This document shows, piece by piece, positions 62,672 to 64,000 of a stretch of DNA of 64,000 nucleotides. The notes under the pieces are model-generated. The model worked only from the letters and a program-made list of their open reading frames with translations, did no database searches and was not told where the DNA came from. Numbering within the stretch: position 1 is the stretch's first letter; the number at the start of each line of letters is the position of its first letter. Position numbers and translations under genes: made by a program. The DNA comes from Aulostomus chinensis (taxonomy: Eukaryota > Chordata > Actinopteri > Syngnathiformes > Aulostomidae): assembly GCA_037954235.1 (NCBI GenBank), contig JBBMOA010000013.1:17991001-18055000 (forward strand), read 5' to 3'.

Positions 62672-64000
62672 GTACGACACAGTACAATTAGAGCGGAGTC
62701 AGAACTTGAGAGACCGTTTGGATGCTTTCAAACATTCAGCACCAAATAATTGGATTTGATCTTCTGAAAACATGAAATGTCGCATTATGAATGGATAGGG
62801 TTGAGCAATGCAGCCAGATCAAACACAATGCAGTTATTGTTCTATACAGTTAAGGTCAATGTACTGCGCTTCCTCAAACTGATTATTGTGTTGTTTATTT
62901 GGATCTTCCATAAAAGCAACAGCAAGTTCTTCTCTTCGACTCGGGTTGTCGCCTCCTGCTGTTTCCTTCCAATTTCACTCTCCTCCTTCATGTCTGTCTT
63001 GTTTGTGATTAGAATAGCAGAGGACATCTGACACCTCATAGGGATCCTACATTTACAGTGTTAGTTTATCAGACCCTTCCTGTCTGATAAATGTTGTCCT
63101 ACACAACTCTGTTTCATTGAACCGACCATTTTTACACTAAACACTAAAATTAACATGCTGGTGATGTCTTTTGAAGGACATGTTTGTGATAATGGTAAAG
63201 CGATACTTCAACTAAAACGTATATTTTGCCTGTCTGTACTCACAAATACTGTAGGTGTCTCGAGCTCAAGAAGACATTTTTCCTCCCTTCTGCATCCAAA
63301 CGTAGAAAGAGCCAACCACTTATACTTAGCTTCAAGCTAATGGAGACAAATGGCTACAGCAACCAAACAACAGAAAGCCCTAAAACTAATGGTAACGGAG
63401 ACTGGTTCGTCTGAACGCACCGCCTGGATGAGAGTGGAGCCGCCGTGACTGAGTGCTGAACCGGAAGAGTTGTAGTGTGGTTTTTTTTAATGTAAATCAA
63501 ATCCAAGTGTTTTTAGATTACACATTTCACTTGACAATGCACTTGAGTTTATCAAGTGACATTTCTGGGTAGTTTTGATGTTGTTTTGTTGCTTTTGTCA
63601 GCCGTCAGTGGCTGTTAGCCCCAAGCTAAATATATGTGCCTGGCTCTCTCTGCATTCTGGAGTCAAAAAGAAGTGATGGAGGAGCTCAAGACACGTTTTT
63701 GTGAATATTTGAAAGGCAAAATACACTTTTTTGGGAGAAGTATCCCTTAAATGTTCAACGCAAAAATGTCCTTCAAGTTTAAGTTAAAAAGCTAAGTTTA
63801 GCTTTTGAAAGGTATGATGCTGAACCAATAAATGAATAAGACACAATCACAAAATGATCAGTGAATACAAGTTGCATTCATCTGCAGGTTTATCCAGTTA
63901 TTCATGAAAGTAAATTAATAATTATTCAACAGAATATTAACTTTTATTTGAAATCAGTTCATTTTTAACTGTTAGTTGGGCAAAGGTGATTTCATTTATT
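62672..64000 (+). other. Rest of the window: mbnl3 intron or 3' region
   Basis: No further mbnl3 exon recognised. Contains the best-preserved MITE-like copy at 63195-63750. The final mbnl3 exons and the 3' UTR are expected past the right edge. Confidence 0.5.
63195..63750. mobile_element. Foldback MITE-like element, copy with both arms
   Basis: Left arm: GTAAAGCGATACTTCAACTA, TATTTTGCCTGTCTGTACTC, CTCGAGCTCAAGAAGACA, TAGAAAGAGCCAACCACTTA, TTAGCTTCAAGCTAATGG. The right arm is the inverted counterpart: GTTAGCCCCAAGCTAAATAT, GGCTCTCTCTGCATTC, GGAGCTCAAGACACG, GGCAAAATACACTTTTT, GGGAGAAGTATCCCTTAA. The arms are about 150 bp each around a loop of about 240 bp, with no coding. Confidence 0.75.

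Overview
This window looks like teleost fish nuclear DNA, probably from a percomorph. The genes are split by short GT-AG introns, they encode vertebrate-specific families, and the spacer is full of long (CA/GT)n, (AT)n and (CT)n microsatellites, poly-G tracts, tRNA-like SINE remnants and a foldback MITE-like family. I rebuilt coding regions by joining exons whose splice sites and reading phases agree. No bacterial, phage, viral or CRISPR features were seen.

Layout: (1) 3.3-14.5 kb, minus strand: vegfb, seven coding exons, 190 aa, with signal peptide, cystine-knot domain and C-terminal heparin-binding-type domain. (2) 19.1-21.9 kb, minus: dnajc4, six coding exons, 240 aa, J domain plus one membrane segment. 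(3) 24.7-27.6 kb, plus: nudt22, six coding exons, 379 aa, divergent from dnajc4. (4) 28.0-31.35 kb, minus: hnrnpul2-like gene with SAP, SPRY and P-loop kinase-like domains, about eleven exons. (5) 33.5-35.8 kb, minus: a TMEM179-family four-pass membrane protein, four exons, 244 aa. (6) 37.83-37.90 kb, minus: tRNA-Phe(GAA). (7) 38.5-40.3 kb, plus: hs6st2, two exons, 466 aa. (8) 44.6 kb to beyond the right edge, plus: mbnl3, with a likely 5' UTR exon, a long 5' UTR/first coding exon and five further coding exons before the sequence runs out.

From general knowledge of human maps, VEGFB, DNAJC4 and NUDT22 are neighbours on 11q13, HNRNPUL2 and TMEM179B are near each other on 11q12, and HS6ST2 and MBNL3 are neighbours on Xq26. 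The window therefore joins an 11q-like block to an Xq26-like block, with the tRNA gene and about 2.6 kb of spacer between them. The genes do not form one pathway: they cover angiogenic signalling, a membrane co-chaperone, nucleotide-sugar hydrolysis, RNA binding, heparan sulfate modification and splicing control. I found no convincing undescribed system. The items most worth a second look are the nudt22 insertion, the short hs6st2 intron with a poly-G donor, the foldback MITE-like family, a possible overlapping uORF in dnajc4, and possible alternative 3' ends in mbnl3.
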